A stretch of DNA of 64,000 nucleotides from contig NZ_BDDE01000017.1 in assembly GCF_008327685.1 (NCBI RefSeq), positions 62,001 to 126,000 of the forward strand. Direction: 5' to 3'. The translations under genes were made by a program, and so were the position numbers. Shown one piece after another: positions 34,032-43,562 of this stretch. Within the stretch, counting starts at the first letter, position 1. Each line of letters opens with the position of its first letter. The notes under the pieces were generated by a model that saw nothing but the letters and a program-made list of their open reading frames with translations, had not been told where the DNA came from and made no database searches. The DNA comes from Actinomadura sp. K4S16. Lineage in GTDB: Bacteria; Actinomycetota; Actinomycetes; Streptosporangiales; Streptosporangiaceae.

Positions 34032-35687
34032 TCACACCGGTTCGACCTCGCCCGGCCGCCAGGTCTTGTCGAAGAACGGCGGCAGAGGGCTGTAGAGCCG
34101 CAGGACCACGAACCATCCCTTGCCCGGAACGGTCTGGATCCAGTTGCCCTCCGGTACGCCGTCGGGCCGGTCCGGCCCGAAGTGCACCGTGGTCCTGCCG
34201 TCCGCGGCGGCGGCCGCCGCCGGGGTGGGATAGTCCTGGCTGCCGGCCCGGGGGAAGCGTTGCGGTGTGGAGAGCATCGAGCGGGTCTGGTTGTCGTAGA
34301 CGGTGCACGACCAGAAACGGGCTGCGGGAATGTCCGGCGGGAGCACCAGGCGGTAGTGCCCGCCCCCGTCGAGGGCCCGGCCATGCCGGTCCGCGAACGC
34401 GAACAGGTACTGCGAGCCGATGCCGGGCAACGGTGCGGTGAACGCCGGGCTGATGCCCACGCCCAGGTACCACCACCAGGTCCGCAGGTTCAGCTTGCGG
34501 GCGCCGTCGCTCGGACGGAGCTCGACGCCCCGGTCGGTGATGTCCGGAGGCGGGGTCATGAAGTCGTAGCCGGACACGAGCAGGCCGTTGACCCACTGGG
34601 AGGACGCGCCGTAGAAGTGCGCCCCCTCCTCCGGGCGCGGGCGGCAGGCGAGGGTACGGGCCGTCGCGTTCCCCACCGCGGCCGCCTCGGCGAGGATCCC
34701 CCGCATCCGCGGATCCGGCTGGAACGGCCGGTCCTTGGCGATCCCAAGGGCGGCCAGAGCACCGGCGATCTCGGGATCGAGCGCCTCGGCCGGCTGGTCG
34801 TGCACGAGCTCGCTCGCGAGGTCGAAGTAGGTCGCGTCCGCGGGTGGGACCGTGTTCACGGCGAACCCGGTGCCCTCGACGAAGCGCGGCGGGTCGGGTT
34901 TGCGGAGCGCGGCGGTCCACGTCTGAGCGGTCCACGGCGACGGCGGGGCCGTGCCCCCGGTGACGATCTCCCCGATGCTGGTTCCGAAGAATCCGGGGGC
35001 GTAGCGGTGGATGCGCAGCCCCTCCTTGATGCGCGCGACCGCCGGCTTCGGGTCGTCGCCTTCTAGGAACGCCCGCCCGCCCAGGAGGAGCCGCGTGGTG
35101 CGGGTCGGCTGGGTGAAGTAGCCGCCCTGCGGAAGGGGGCCCTCATAACCGGGCGGGACGAAGAGGTATCTGCCGCCGGCCCCGCGATCCGGCCCGGCCA
35201 TACCGGGATCCGCGACCCAGCGGAACCACATGTCGTTGACGAAGCACAGGGAGAGGGGCGGCATTTCCACTACCAGCGGGCCCTCAGTCAGGTCGAGGAA
35301 CGTCACGAAATAGACGGTGTCCGCGTTCCCTGTCAGCACGAGCGTCTCGGAATCCATGAACTCCGAGAAGAGCAGGACGTCGTGGTCCCTGATCCCGGCC
35401 TCGAGGAAGCCCTTGCGCGCCGCCCACACGTTGACCCCGGAATACGCGTCGAGGAACGCTCCGACGGCGTGCACATGGTCCAGATGGTCGTAGACGCGGT
35501 CGGCGGTCTCGTCGGTGGGCATGCCCAGCGGGAATTCCAGAGTGCCCAGGCGCGTCTCCACCCGCCCGGGCGTCGAGAGCGACTCCATGACCTGGGGCGA
35601 GATCCGTCCGGCTTGCTGCAAGGCATCGCTCCGTTCTCGGGAGAGGGCTCCCCTCGCCCACGAGCCGTACCTGCCGCGAACCATCAC
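34032..35687 (-). CDS. DUF1254/DUF1214 family protein
   Basis: Up to 551 residues. The body starts VMESLSTPGRVETRLGTLEF and contains VYDHLDHVHAVGAFLDAYSG, GNADTVYFVTFLDLTEGPLV (DUF1254) and PARFWSCTVYDNQTRSMLST, PEGNWIQTVPGKGWFVVLRL (DUF1214). Homology seems to begin near residue 30, so the true start may be downstream of GTG 35687/ATG 35684; I see no clear ribosome site. Members are widespread with no established activity. Divergent from the metallophosphoesterase. Confidence 0.88.
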   Translation of the reverse strand: MMVRGRYGSWARGALSRERSDALQQAGRISPQVMESLSTPGRVETRLGTLEFPLGMPTDETADRVYDHLDHVHAVGAFLDAYSGVNVWAARKGFLEAGIRDHDVLLFSEFMDSETLVLTGNADTVYFVTFLDLTEGPLVVEMPPLSLCFVNDMWFRWVADPGMAGPDRGAGGRYLFVPPGYEGPLPQGGYFTQPTRTTRLLLGGRAFLEGDDPKPAVARIKEGLRIHRYAPGFFGTSIGEIVTGGTAPPSPWTAQTWTAALRKPDPPRFVEGTGFAVNTVPPADATYFDLASELVHDQPAEALDPEIAGALAALGIAKDRPFQPDPRMRGILAEAAAVGNATARTLACRPRPEEGAHFYGASSQWVNGLLVSGYDFMTPPPDITDRGVELRPSDGARKLNLRTWWWYLGVGISPAFTAPLPGIGSQYLFAFADRHGRALDGGGHYRLVLPPDIPAARFWSCTVYDNQTRSMLSTPQRFPRAGSQDYPTPAAAAAADGRTTVHFGPDRPDGVPEGNWIQTVPGKGWFVVLRLYSPLPPFFDKTWRPGEVEPV

Positions 35688-35861
35688 TAAACGCAGCGTC
35701 CTGAGTCATTGGTTTCTCGCTGGACGAAAGATGAACGATCGCCGCCGGGGACAAGGCCATCCGTCGTCGCGGGCGCCGCGGCGCCGCCGTGTCGGTCGGC
35801 CGTCGTCGCCGGGCCATTCGCCGGTCATGGTGCGTTGGTTCGGACGCGCAGAGAATTCCCC

Positions 35862-36827
35862 ATGAGAAAATTCCTATGGGCGGCGCAGGTCATGGCGACC
35901 GCCGCCGCCATCGGACTGGTCGTACCGGGCACCGCCGAGGCCCAGGCCGACCGCGGACGTCCGGTCACGTTCGCCCTGATCGGTGACACGCCCTACGGCG
36001 ACGCCCAGCGAGCCGCCTTCCCGGCGCTGGTCTCGGACGTGAACGGCGACAGGAGGATCCGGTTCGTCCTGCACGCGGGCGATGTCAAGAACGGCTCGTC
36101 CACGTGCGACGACGCCCGGTTCGCGGATCTGGCCGGGCTGTTCGGCACCTTCCAGGCCCCGTTCGTGCTGACGCCCGGCGACAACGAGTGGACCGACTGC
36201 CACCGCACCGCCGCCGGCGGCTACCTGCCGACCGAACGCCTCGACAAGGTCCGCAAGGTCTTCTACCCCGTGGCGGGCAGGACCCTCGGCCGCCGGCCGA
36301 TGGGCGTGTCCAGCCAGGCCACCGACCCCCGGCACCGCGCCTACCGCGAGAACGTGATGTTCAGCCGAGGCCAGGTGGTGTTCTCCACCCTGCACGTCGT
36401 CGGCAGCGAGAACGACCTGGAACCGTGGGCGGACCTGCCCGGCGGCGACCGGCCCGCGCCGCGGCTGGCCGAGTTCGAGGCCCGCAAGGCCGCCGCCCTG
36501 GACTGGATCGACACCACCTTCGCCAAGGCGAGCCGCACCCACGCCCCCGGAGTGCTGCTGATGATGCAGGCCGAGCCAGCGGCGTCGCCCGGATTCACCG
36601 AGATCAGGGAGCGGATCGTCCAGCGCTCCAGGGCGTACGGAAAGCCGGTGCTGCTGGTCCACGGCGACGAGCACCATTACGAGGTGGAGCCGGCGTACGC
36701 CGGGGTTCCCAACCTGACGCGCCTGGAGACCTTCGGGGCCACCGCTTCCCAGTGGCTCCGCGTCACGGCCGACCGGAACGACCCGAAGGTGTTCACCTGG
36801 GAGCCCCAGACGGTCCCCGCCGGCTGA
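35862..36827 (+). CDS. Secreted metallophosphoesterase
   Basis: 321 residues from ATG 35862. Residues 1-27 are a signal peptide ending in AEA. Metal-binding motifs occur in order: ALIGDTPYGD, LHAGDVKNG, LTPGDNEWTD, and a late VHGDEHHYEVEP. It should hydrolyse phosphomonoesters or diesters outside the membrane. It is followed 83 bp after its stop by a perfect 14-bp hairpin, so it is monocistronic. Confidence 0.9.
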   Translation: MRKFLWAAQVMATAAAIGLVVPGTAEAQADRGRPVTFALIGDTPYGDAQRAAFPALVSDVNGDRRIRFVLHAGDVKNGSSTCDDARFADLAGLFGTFQAPFVLTPGDNEWTDCHRTAAGGYLPTERLDKVRKVFYPVAGRTLGRRPMGVSSQATDPRHRAYRENVMFSRGQVVFSTLHVVGSENDLEPWADLPGGDRPAPRLAEFEARKAAALDWIDTTFAKASRTHAPGVLLMMQAEPAASPGFTEIRERIVQRSRAYGKPVLLVHGDEHHYEVEPAYAGVPNLTRLETFGATASQWLRVTADRNDPKVFTWEPQTVPAG

Positions 36828-36909
36828 CCCCTCCTCCACGCGCGCTTCCGGCTCGGCGATCCGGCCCCGCCGATCTCTCGACCGGCCACGGTGCGCACAC
36901 CCGGCGCCC

Positions 36910-36941
36910 GCGTCCCCGGTGCGGTCACGCACCGGGGACGC
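36910..36941 (+). terminator. Long GC-rich hairpin
   Basis: Perfect 14-bp stem GCGTCCCCGGTGCG / CGCACCGGGGACGC with GTCA loop, 83 bp after the phosphoesterase stop. No U-tract, as is common for actinomycete terminators. Confidence 0.7.
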
Positions 36942-37100
36942 AGGCGTATCCGTCTCGGTCGCCGCCGTGCCCGTGGGCTCGCGCTGGTGGCGGCGGCCTC
37001 CCAGGCGCCCGGCTCCATCGTCTTGAAGGTTTCCGCGTTGTTCGCCTACCGGGCCGACGGGCGGGGTGGGAAGGTCGTGCCGGACGTTCACGCTTGCGCC

Positions 37101-38243
37101 GTGAAGATCGCCATCGTGACCGAGTCGTTCCTGCCCCGGGTCAACGGGGTCACCGGCTCTGTCTGCCGCGTACTCGAACAGCTCGCCGCGCGCGGGCACC
37201 AGGCTGTCGTCGTCGCCCCCGAGCCCGGTCCGGCCACTTACGCCGGCGTCCAGGTGGAACTCGTCCCCGGTGTCGCACTCCCGTTCTACTCCTCGTTCGC
37301 GGTCGGCCTGCCGTCCCGCAGGGTCACCTCGGTGCTGCGGGACTTCGAGCCCGACATCGTCCATCTCGCCTCGCCGCTGGTGCTCGGCGCCTCCGGCCTG
37401 GCCGCGGCCGAACGGCTGGACGTGCCGGCCGTGGCGGTCTTCCAGACCGACATCGCCGGGTTCGCCCGGCGGTACGGCCTGCGCGGCACCGATCCGCTCG
37501 TGTGGTGGTGGTTGCGCCGCCTGCACGGGCGCGCCGACCGTACGCTCGTCCCCTCCACACCGGTCCTGGCCGAGCTCGAACGCCACGGCGTGCCCAGGCT
37601 GTCGCTGTGGGGGCGAGGCGTGGACCGGAGCCGGTTCCACCCCGCACACCGGTCGACCGACCTGCGGAAACGGCTCGCGCCAGGTGGCGAGGTCCTGATC
37701 GGGTACGTAGGACGGCTGGCCGCCGAGAAGCGGCCGAGAATGCTCGCGCGGCTGGCCGGCCTGCCCGGGACGCGACTGGTGATCGTGGGCGACGGGCCGG
37801 AGGAACGGCGCCTGCGCCGCCTGATGCCCGACGCGGTGTTCACAGGGTTCCGCACCGGCGCCGAGCTGTCGCGGCTGATGGCCTCGCTGGACGTGTTCGT
37901 GCACACCGGCGCCGACGACACGTTCTGCCAGGCGATCCAGGAGGCGCTGGCGTGCGGGGTACCCGTGGTGGCGGCCGCGGCGGGCGGTCCGCTCGACCTG
38001 GTCCGGCCCGGCGTCAACGGGTTGCTGTACGCCCCTGATGACGGCGATGGCCTGCGCGCGGCCGTGGCCGCACTGGTGGCCGATCCCCAGCTGCGGGCGC
38101 GGATGAGCGACGCGGCCCTGGAGTCGGTGGTGGGACGAGACTGGAACACCGTGTGCGAAGAACTGATCGGCCACTACCGACAGGCGGCCTACGGTGCGGC
38201 CGCGCAGCAGACGGCCGCGCGGCAGGCCGGCAACGCCGCATGA
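37101..38243 (+). CDS. GT4 glycosyltransferase (MgtA-like mannosyltransferase)
   Basis: 380 residues from GTG 37101 (CACGCT-N6-GTG, likely leaderless). It opens KIAIVTESFLPRVNGVTGSV and contains PDIVHLASPLVLGASGLAAA, VFQTDIAGFARRYGL, and the donor-site region GYVGRLAAEKRPR ... DTFCQAIQEALACGVPVVAA. This matches the GDP-mannose-dependent alpha-mannosyltransferases such as MgtA that build mannolipids of the actinobacterial envelope. First gene of a three-gene operon joined by ATGA overlaps. Confidence 0.88.
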   Translation: MKIAIVTESFLPRVNGVTGSVCRVLEQLAARGHQAVVVAPEPGPATYAGVQVELVPGVALPFYSSFAVGLPSRRVTSVLRDFEPDIVHLASPLVLGASGLAAAERLDVPAVAVFQTDIAGFARRYGLRGTDPLVWWWLRRLHGRADRTLVPSTPVLAELERHGVPRLSLWGRGVDRSRFHPAHRSTDLRKRLAPGGEVLIGYVGRLAAEKRPRMLARLAGLPGTRLVIVGDGPEERRLRRLMPDAVFTGFRTGAELSRLMASLDVFVHTGADDTFCQAIQEALACGVPVVAAAAGGPLDLVRPGVNGLLYAPDDGDGLRAAVAALVADPQLRARMSDAALESVVGRDWNTVCEELIGHYRQAAYGAAAQQTAARQAGNAA

Positions 38244-38983
38244 ACGCGCACGCGAGCTTTCCGATCATCGTGTCCGTCCACGATGTGGCCTCCAGCACCG
38301 CGGCGCCCACCGCCCAGTGGCTCACCGACCTGGACGAGCGGGGTGTGCCCGCCACACTGCTGCTGATCCCGGGCCCGTTCGGCGGGGGTCCGGCGCTTCG
38401 CGACGACCCCGCCCTGACCGAGTTCCTGCACCGTGCGGCCGGCCGCGGCCACGAACTCGCCCTGCACGGCTACCGGCACGAAGGCGTTCCCGGCGGTTCA
38501 CTCTGGCGGCGCGGCGTCAACGAGGTGCTGGCCCGGGGAGCCGGGGAGTTCTGGACGCTGACGGAGCAGCAGGCCCGGCGGCGGCTGCGGGCGGGCCTGG
38601 AGATGCTGGCGGACGCGGACATCGGCGTGATGGGGTTCACGCCGCCGGGATGGCTGGCCTCGCCGGGTACGCGGCGGGCGCTGGCCGCGCTCGGGTTCGG
38701 GTACTGGACCAGCCATCTGGCCGTCCACTGCCTGCCGGGCGGGCCGGTCCGCCGGATGCCGGTGCTCTCCCACCGGCCGGGCGGGGCGGGAGAGCGGACC
38801 GGTGCCCGCCTGATGATCGATGCCGCCCGCACCTTCTCCCGGCGACGGATGCCGTTCCGGATCGCCCTGCACCCGGCGGACCTGACCCGTCCCGGCCTCC
38901 GCCGGACCACGCTGGCCGCCCTGGACCTGGCCCTGGCCGCGGGCGCCCGCCCGATGACCTACGAGGCCGCGGTGACGGCATGA
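38240..38983 (+). CDS. DUF2334 polysaccharide deacetylase-like protein
   Basis: 247 residues, start ATG 38240 overlapping the previous stop by ATGA. Motifs of the NodB-like fold are present: IIVSVHDVASSTAAPTAQWL (Asp), RGHELALHGYRHEG (His-X3-His) and IALHPADLTRP. It probably removes acyl groups from a sugar or glycolipid intermediate made by the flanking glycosyltransferases. Confidence 0.88.
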   Translation: MNAHASFPIIVSVHDVASSTAAPTAQWLTDLDERGVPATLLLIPGPFGGGPALRDDPALTEFLHRAAGRGHELALHGYRHEGVPGGSLWRRGVNEVLARGAGEFWTLTEQQARRRLRAGLEMLADADIGVMGFTPPGWLASPGTRRALAALGFGYWTSHLAVHCLPGGPVRRMPVLSHRPGGAGERTGARLMIDAARTFSRRRMPFRIALHPADLTRPGLRRTTLAALDLALAAGARPMTYEAAVTA

Positions 38984-40065
38984 GGATCGTGCAGCTGGCC
39001 AATCTCTACAGCCCGGTGTCCGGCGGGCTGCGCACCGCCGTCGACATGCTCGGCGCCGGATACGCCGCCGCCGGTCACCAGCGGGCACTGGTGGTGCCCG
39101 CTCGCGCCCACACGCGGACGGAGGACGACAGGGGGCTGCTCATCACGGTGCCGGGCGCGTCGGTCGCCCCGGGCTACCGGTTCGTACTGGATCCGCGGCC
39201 GGTGCTTAGGGTGCTGGCGCGGCTCCGACCCGACGTGGTGGAGGTCTCCGACAAGGCCAGCCTCACCGTGGCGGCCCGCTGGGCCCGGCGGCGCGGGATC
39301 CGCACGGTGCTGTTCTCTCATGAACGCCTCGATGCGATCCTGGCGCCGCACACGCCCGGGTGGCTCCCGCTGGAACCGGTCACCGACCGCTGGAACCGGC
39401 GGCTGGCCGCGGCCTTCGACGCGATCGTGACGACCTCGGCGTTCGCCGCGGCCGAGTTCGCCAGGGTGGGCGCGCCCCGCCTGCACCGCGTGCCGCTCGG
39501 CGTCGACCTCGCCACGTTCCGACCGGCCGGCACCGGCGGGGACGACCGTCTCCGGCTCGTCCACCTGGGGCGGCTCTCCCGGGAGAAACGCCCGGAACTC
39601 GCCCTGGCGACGGTGCGCGAGCTGCGGCGACGCGGCGTCCCCGTCCACCTGGACGTCGTGGGCAGCGGCCCGCTGTATCCGGCGCTCCGCTCGCTGGCAG
39701 CCCACGAGGCCCTCCCCGTCCGCTTCCACGGACACGTGCACGGGCGCGGCGACGTGGCCGCGCTGCTGGCCGCGGCGGACGTGGCCCTGGCCACCTGCCC
39801 CGTCGAATCCTTCGGGTTGGCGGTGCTGGAGGCGCTCGCCTGCGGCACCCCCGTCGTGGCGGCCGACCGGGGCGCGGCCCACGAACTGCTGGCCCCCGAC
39901 GCCGGAATCGCCGCCCCGCCCACACCGACGAGGTTCGCCGACGCGGTCCAGCACCTCTGCCGCCTGCCGCGATCTCGGCGCCGAGGTGCCGCACGCGCCC
40001 GCGCCGGGCACTACCCCTGGGCCGCGACAACGGCGAGGATGCTCGAAATCCTCGAAGGCCCGTGA
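38980..40065 (+). CDS. GT4 glycosyltransferase
   Basis: 361 residues, start ATG 38980 overlapping the previous stop by ATGA. N-terminal acceptor motif NLYSPVSGGLRTAVDMLGAG and C-terminal donor region HLGRLSREKRPELALATVRE, VESFGLAVLEALACGTPVVA identify a retaining GT-B enzyme. Working with the first glycosyltransferase and the deacetylase it probably completes an envelope glycolipid or oligosaccharide. It is diverged from the 37101 enzyme, so not a recent duplicate. Confidence 0.9.
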   Translation: MRIVQLANLYSPVSGGLRTAVDMLGAGYAAAGHQRALVVPARAHTRTEDDRGLLITVPGASVAPGYRFVLDPRPVLRVLARLRPDVVEVSDKASLTVAARWARRRGIRTVLFSHERLDAILAPHTPGWLPLEPVTDRWNRRLAAAFDAIVTTSAFAAAEFARVGAPRLHRVPLGVDLATFRPAGTGGDDRLRLVHLGRLSREKRPELALATVRELRRRGVPVHLDVVGSGPLYPALRSLAAHEALPVRFHGHVHGRGDVAALLAAADVALATCPVESFGLAVLEALACGTPVVAADRGAAHELLAPDAGIAAPPTPTRFADAVQHLCRLPRSRRRGAARARAGHYPWAATTARMLEILEGP

Positions 40066-40196
40066 GACGACGGCAGTCCCGCCGTGCTCGCGGCCGCGGA
40101 CCGCGCGACCGGCACGGCTCGCTCGGCAGAGCCAGTCGCGATGTTCCGCACACCGCCTGTGCGGCGCGGCGGCCGCTACGGCCGGCGGGATCTCGC

Positions 40197-40340
40197 TCAG
40201 GCCAGGGCGGGCATCACATCGCCGGCCGGGCTGCGGCGCTGGCGTGCCGTCTGCACGAGCTGCACGAGCAGGCGCGTGAGGAGGGCCTCGACAGCCGCGA
40301 CGAGCGCCTTGGCGAGGATGCTGGCGAGGAGGTCCGACAT
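40197..40340 (-). CDS. 47-residue amphipathic protein
   Basis: Short reading frame from ATG 40340, with GGAGAA six bases upstream and a TAATCT -10 candidate about 25 bp further up. The product is helical (SDLLASILAKALVAAVEALL, TRLLVQLVQTARQRRS) with a Leu/Ala face and basic tail, suited to lie on a membrane. Third positions are strongly GC-biased. No function assigned. Confidence 0.55.
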   Translation of the reverse strand: MSDLLASILAKALVAAVEALLTRLLVQLVQTARQRRSPAGDVMPALA

Positions 40341-40758
40341 CGAAGTTCTCCAACAGGAAGACGAAAGATTACCTTTTGTCCGTTATGCCGGGTTACGGCT
40401 TCCCTCAGGGAACCAGAACTTGGCCAGAAGGTGAACATTGGCCCATGACCGGTTAATGCCTTGTGCGGGGGGCGGGCGCCGATGGCCGGCGACCGTGTGA
40501 GCGGGACCGCCGGCAGCGGGCACGCCCTGCGGATCCGAGGGCGGCGATGGCCCAGCCATCGGGAAGCGGCAGCCGATAGCCGAAGCAGTGGGTCGGTGAT
40601 GGTCCCGGGCGGTCAGCCGCAGCTCGTCGGGGCGGCGTGCATGACGCCTCGGTCAACCTCTCGATCAACGCGATGCCTGGTCATCGGGTCGCCAGTGACG
40701 GCGTGCGGCCGGGTGGTGGTGCCGTTGTCCGGCGGGCATCAACCAGCCGACCGTCCTC
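40341..40758. other. Intergenic region, no gene supported
   Basis: 418 bp. Its first 100 bp are AT-richer and hold the promoter of the 47-residue gene. The remainder is GC-rich with open frames on both strands, but none has a plausible start and codon pattern. Confidence 0.5.
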
Positions 40759-41187
40759 CTACTGCCTGCGCCCCGTCTGCTCATGCCGCTGCTCGTCGGA
40801 GCGGCGTGCCCGCTTCGCGACAGCGACCCCTACTCCGATCGCCGCGGCGACCGGCCATTCCACGACACCGAACGCGGCCAGGGCGCCCAGCCCGGCGTAG
40901 TAGACCAGCCGGCCCGGCGGCCGAATGAACGAGGTCACGGTCTTGCCGGCCGTCACCATGTCGTCGCCGCTCACCGGAAGGCTCGGCGCCGGCACGTCCA
41001 CCTTGTGGACGGTGAAGTGCGGGGCGACGAGAGGAACGGTGACCGTCCGGTGCGCCTTTTCGGTGCTCTTCTTCGCCGCGGGCCGCTTCGCAGGGGCGGC
41101 CCGGCCCCTGGTCTGGGGCTTCGCCTTCTGCGGCGCACGACTACGCGTGGTGGTGGTCGTGGTCCTGGCTTTTTGGGGCGCTGCCAT
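40759..41187 (-). CDS. Small basic membrane protein
   Basis: 142 residues from ATG 41187 with consensus AGGAGG five bases away. The first 60 residues are Lys/Ala/Pro/Thr-rich (TRSRAPQKAKPQTRGRAAPA), histone-tail-like. One or two membrane segments near 95-125 (LVYYAGLGALAAFGVVEWPV) and a short basic tail follow. Such proteins are frequent in actinomycetes; function unknown. Confidence 0.75.
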   Translation of the reverse strand: MAAPQKARTTTTTTRSRAPQKAKPQTRGRAAPAKRPAAKKSTEKAHRTVTVPLVAPHFTVHKVDVPAPSLPVSGDDMVTAGKTVTSFIRPPGRLVYYAGLGALAAFGVVEWPVAAAIGVGVAVAKRARRSDEQRHEQTGRRQ

Positions 41188-41366
41188 ATCGGCCTCCTGG
41201 AGAGGATCTCGGCCTCTCATCGTCCGAAGACGGGCCGCTGTCTGCGAGTCCGTTAGTGCCGCGTACCCATGGCATCAGCGCCGCAATCACCAGGTTGCAC
41301 TGCGTTTACGGTGGTTTAGGAACTCTTCTCCGTCGCCCCAGCGTGTTCCCGCGCCCAGCACCCAGA

Positions 41367-41987
41367 TCAGCGTTTGCGGTTGTAGGTGGCGATGGCCATC
41401 GGGCAGAAGACGATGAGGGTCGTCGCCGAGCTGGTGCCGAGCATGAGCGGGATGAAGGCGACGAAGCCGAAGGCCAACACCGCGCCCTCGTCCTTGACCA
41501 GGACGCCGAGGAACACGGTGATCCAGTTCAGGCAGAACCCGAAGCCGAGCGCGAGCGCGACCGCCGCCGGCGCGGACGCCGTGCCGGTGTGGACGCGGAA
41601 GCCCATGAGGAACCCGATGGCGAACAGGAGCGCGATGGCCACCGCGCAACGGACGACGTCGGCCAGGACGGATCCGAGCAGCGGCGCGGAACGGGCGATG
41701 GGCAGGCTGCGGAAGCGGTCGAAGACGCCCTTCTTGATGTCGATGTTGAGGGTCAGCCCGCTGGCGAGCATCCCGGACAGCCCTGCGCCCAGGACGAGGA
41801 TGCCGGGGAAGAGGTAGTCCAGGTACTCGCCGGTCGATCCGGCGACGGCCCCGCCGAAGAGGTAGACGAAGAGCAGCATGAAGATCGCCGGGGTGATGAC
41901 GCCGTTGACGGCCGCGCCGGGGTTGCGGGCCGACTTGGCCAGGCTCCGTCCGGCGAGGATGAGGCTGTGCCGCAGCAGTCCCGCGGG
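41367..41987 (-). pseudogene. DrrB-type ABC permease remnant
   Basis: Reads LLRHSLILAGRSLAKSARNP, PAIFMLLFVYLFGGAVAGST and GLTLNIDIKKGVFDRFRSLP, clear DrrB/ABC-2 daunorubicin-resistance-type permease. The first few residues are fused out of frame to the ATPase remnant, and the C-terminus stops at PLMLGTSSATTLIVF... without the usual final extracellular loop and helix. Intact relatives are about 250 residues. Not expected to work. Confidence 0.8.
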
Positions 41988-42333
41988 CCGTCCAGGCTGG
42001 GCAGCCGAAGGGAGAACTCGGCCAGGGCGATCCCCTGTTCTTCGAAGCGGCGCGCCACCTCGAAGACGGCCCGGTCGCTGTCGACGTGCACGGCGATCTC
42101 GTGGCGGTCGGCCCGTTCGACCGGGTGCCCTGCGACCGTCGCCAGGATCGCGGCCGCGTCATCGAGGCGGTCGGGGTCTCTGGGACGAGCGGCGACGGCC
42201 TGACCGCCGACGATCTGCTTCAGTTCCGAAGGCGTTCCGTGGGCGATGACACGGCCATGGTGGATCACCGCTATGTCGTCGGCCAGCGCGTCGGCTTGAC
42301 CAGCCCTTCGGTCTGGAACGCGTATTCCTCCAC
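41988..42333 (-). pseudogene. DrrA-type ABC ATPase remnant with internal deletion
   Basis: Starts properly at GTG 42333 behind GAGAGGAGG with EEYAFQTEGLVK, the usual DrrA beginning. At about 42296 it jumps, out of frame, to DALADDIAVIHHGRVIAHGT, the region after the Walker B/switch; Walker A, signature motif and Walker B are all gone (about 480 bp lost). It then reaches FSLRLPSLD, where the expected EVFLALTG ending is deleted and the permease begins. Three separate deletions mark this operon as dead. Confidence 0.85.
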
Positions 42334-42394
42334 GCACCTGCCCTCCTCTCGCGGTCGCGTCCCCCTCGGTCCCGGAAGGACGACCGGAGTTCAG

Positions 42395-42418
42395 ATGATG
42401 CCATCATTCGGATGATGA
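42395..42418. promoter_or_regulatory. Candidate TetR operator
   Basis: Palindrome ATGATGCCATCAT followed by ATTCGGATGATGA, about 41 bp upstream of the TetR gene at 42459. A 12-of-13 match to the second part recurs inverted at 46124-46136, beside another palindrome. Confidence 0.5.
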
Positions 42419-42458
42419 GAGTATCTTGGAGCCTCGTCGAGTCGAGGGAGTGGTGGCG

Positions 42459-43562
42459 ATGGCCCGGCTGACGCGGGTCCAACAGCAGGCACGCACACGC
42501 GCATCGGTGCTGGCGGCGGCCAGGCAGGAGTTCATCGAGCAGGGCTACGCGGGGGCGAAGATCGACCAGATCGCATCGCGGGCGCAGTTGACCCGGGGGG
42601 CCGTCTACTCCAACTTTCCCGGCAAGCGGGCGCTGTACCTGGCGGTTCTGATCGAGATGGTCGAAGGCGCCGACATCGTGGAGCCTCCGCAACGGCCGGA
42701 GTCCGCGGGGGAAGCGCTCGGCTCGTTCGCCCGGGCATGGTTGGAGCGGTTGCCGCTGACGGGCGACACGGCACCGGAAGGCCGTCTGCGCCTGCGCTCA
42801 CTGGCGGAGGTCGTCGATGACGAGCAGAGCCGCACCGTGCTGGCACAGATCGCCCGGCTGGAGGCGCTGCTGCTGGCCCTCGGGTTGGAGAGCTGCGCGC
42901 GGAACGGCTCCGCATCGCGGCAGGTCCGGCTCGCCGAGCTGGCACTGACATTGCTGGGCGGATCCGCCCTGCTCGCGGAGATGGCACCAGGTTTCGGTGA
43001 CCCCTTCGACCGGGCCCGCGCCTGCGAACATCTGGCCGGGCTCCCCCTGGCCGACACCTGGGCGCCGCCGTACCTGCCCTTCGTCAAGCCCGCTCGTACC
43101 AGCCGCGACGTCTGGTCCCCGCCGGAGGGACTCACCGATCGGCTAACCGGCGATCGCATCGACCTCCGCGCCGACGGACTGGTGAGCGTGCTGGGCGCAC
43201 ACAGGATGGAGGCGGCCGAGGACGCCGTCCGGTCGGCTCGGTCCGGCGAACGGGTCACGGTGGCCGTCGTCACCGGCGACCCCGACGAGACGGGCCTTCT
43301 CCTCCGGCTGAGAGTCGCCGACCTCGCCTCCTGCCTGCGCCGCGTCTTCCCCACAGAGATCTGGCGGCGCTTCCGGCTGGTCATCGGCGACGACGCGGCC
43401 GCCGTGGCGACGTCCATCGGCCTGACCGGCACCGACGACACGACCGAGGCCGCGGTGCGGATCCAGGACGGGGCGATCGTCGCCCGGGCCCACGGCCGGG
43501 GAGCCGCCCACGCGGCCGCCGCCGGCACCGCGCGCGCGACGTCGCGGAAGGCGGGAACATGA
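42459..43562 (+). CDS. TetR-family regulator with extended C-terminal domain
   Basis: 367 residues from ATG 42459 (GAGGGAG upstream; GTG 42450 or 42453 possible). The helix-turn-helix is at about 10-55 (RASVLAAARQEFIEQGYAGA, ASRAQLTRGAVYSNFPGKRA). Normal TetR proteins end near residue 200-220; this one continues for about 150 more, with a second alpha/beta domain (VLGAHRMEAAEDAVRSARSG, RRFRLVIGDDAAAVATSIGL). It is followed with ATGA overlaps by a winged-helix gene and a PPDK-like gene, so it probably governs that operon. Confidence 0.88.
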   Translation: MARLTRVQQQARTRASVLAAARQEFIEQGYAGAKIDQIASRAQLTRGAVYSNFPGKRALYLAVLIEMVEGADIVEPPQRPESAGEALGSFARAWLERLPLTGDTAPEGRLRLRSLAEVVDDEQSRTVLAQIARLEALLLALGLESCARNGSASRQVRLAELALTLLGGSALLAEMAPGFGDPFDRARACEHLAGLPLADTWAPPYLPFVKPARTSRDVWSPPEGLTDRLTGDRIDLRADGLVSVLGAHRMEAAEDAVRSARSGERVTVAVVTGDPDETGLLLRLRVADLASCLRRVFPTEIWRRFRLVIGDDAAAVATSIGLTGTDDTTEAAVRIQDGAIVARAHGRGAAHAAAAGTARATSRKAGT

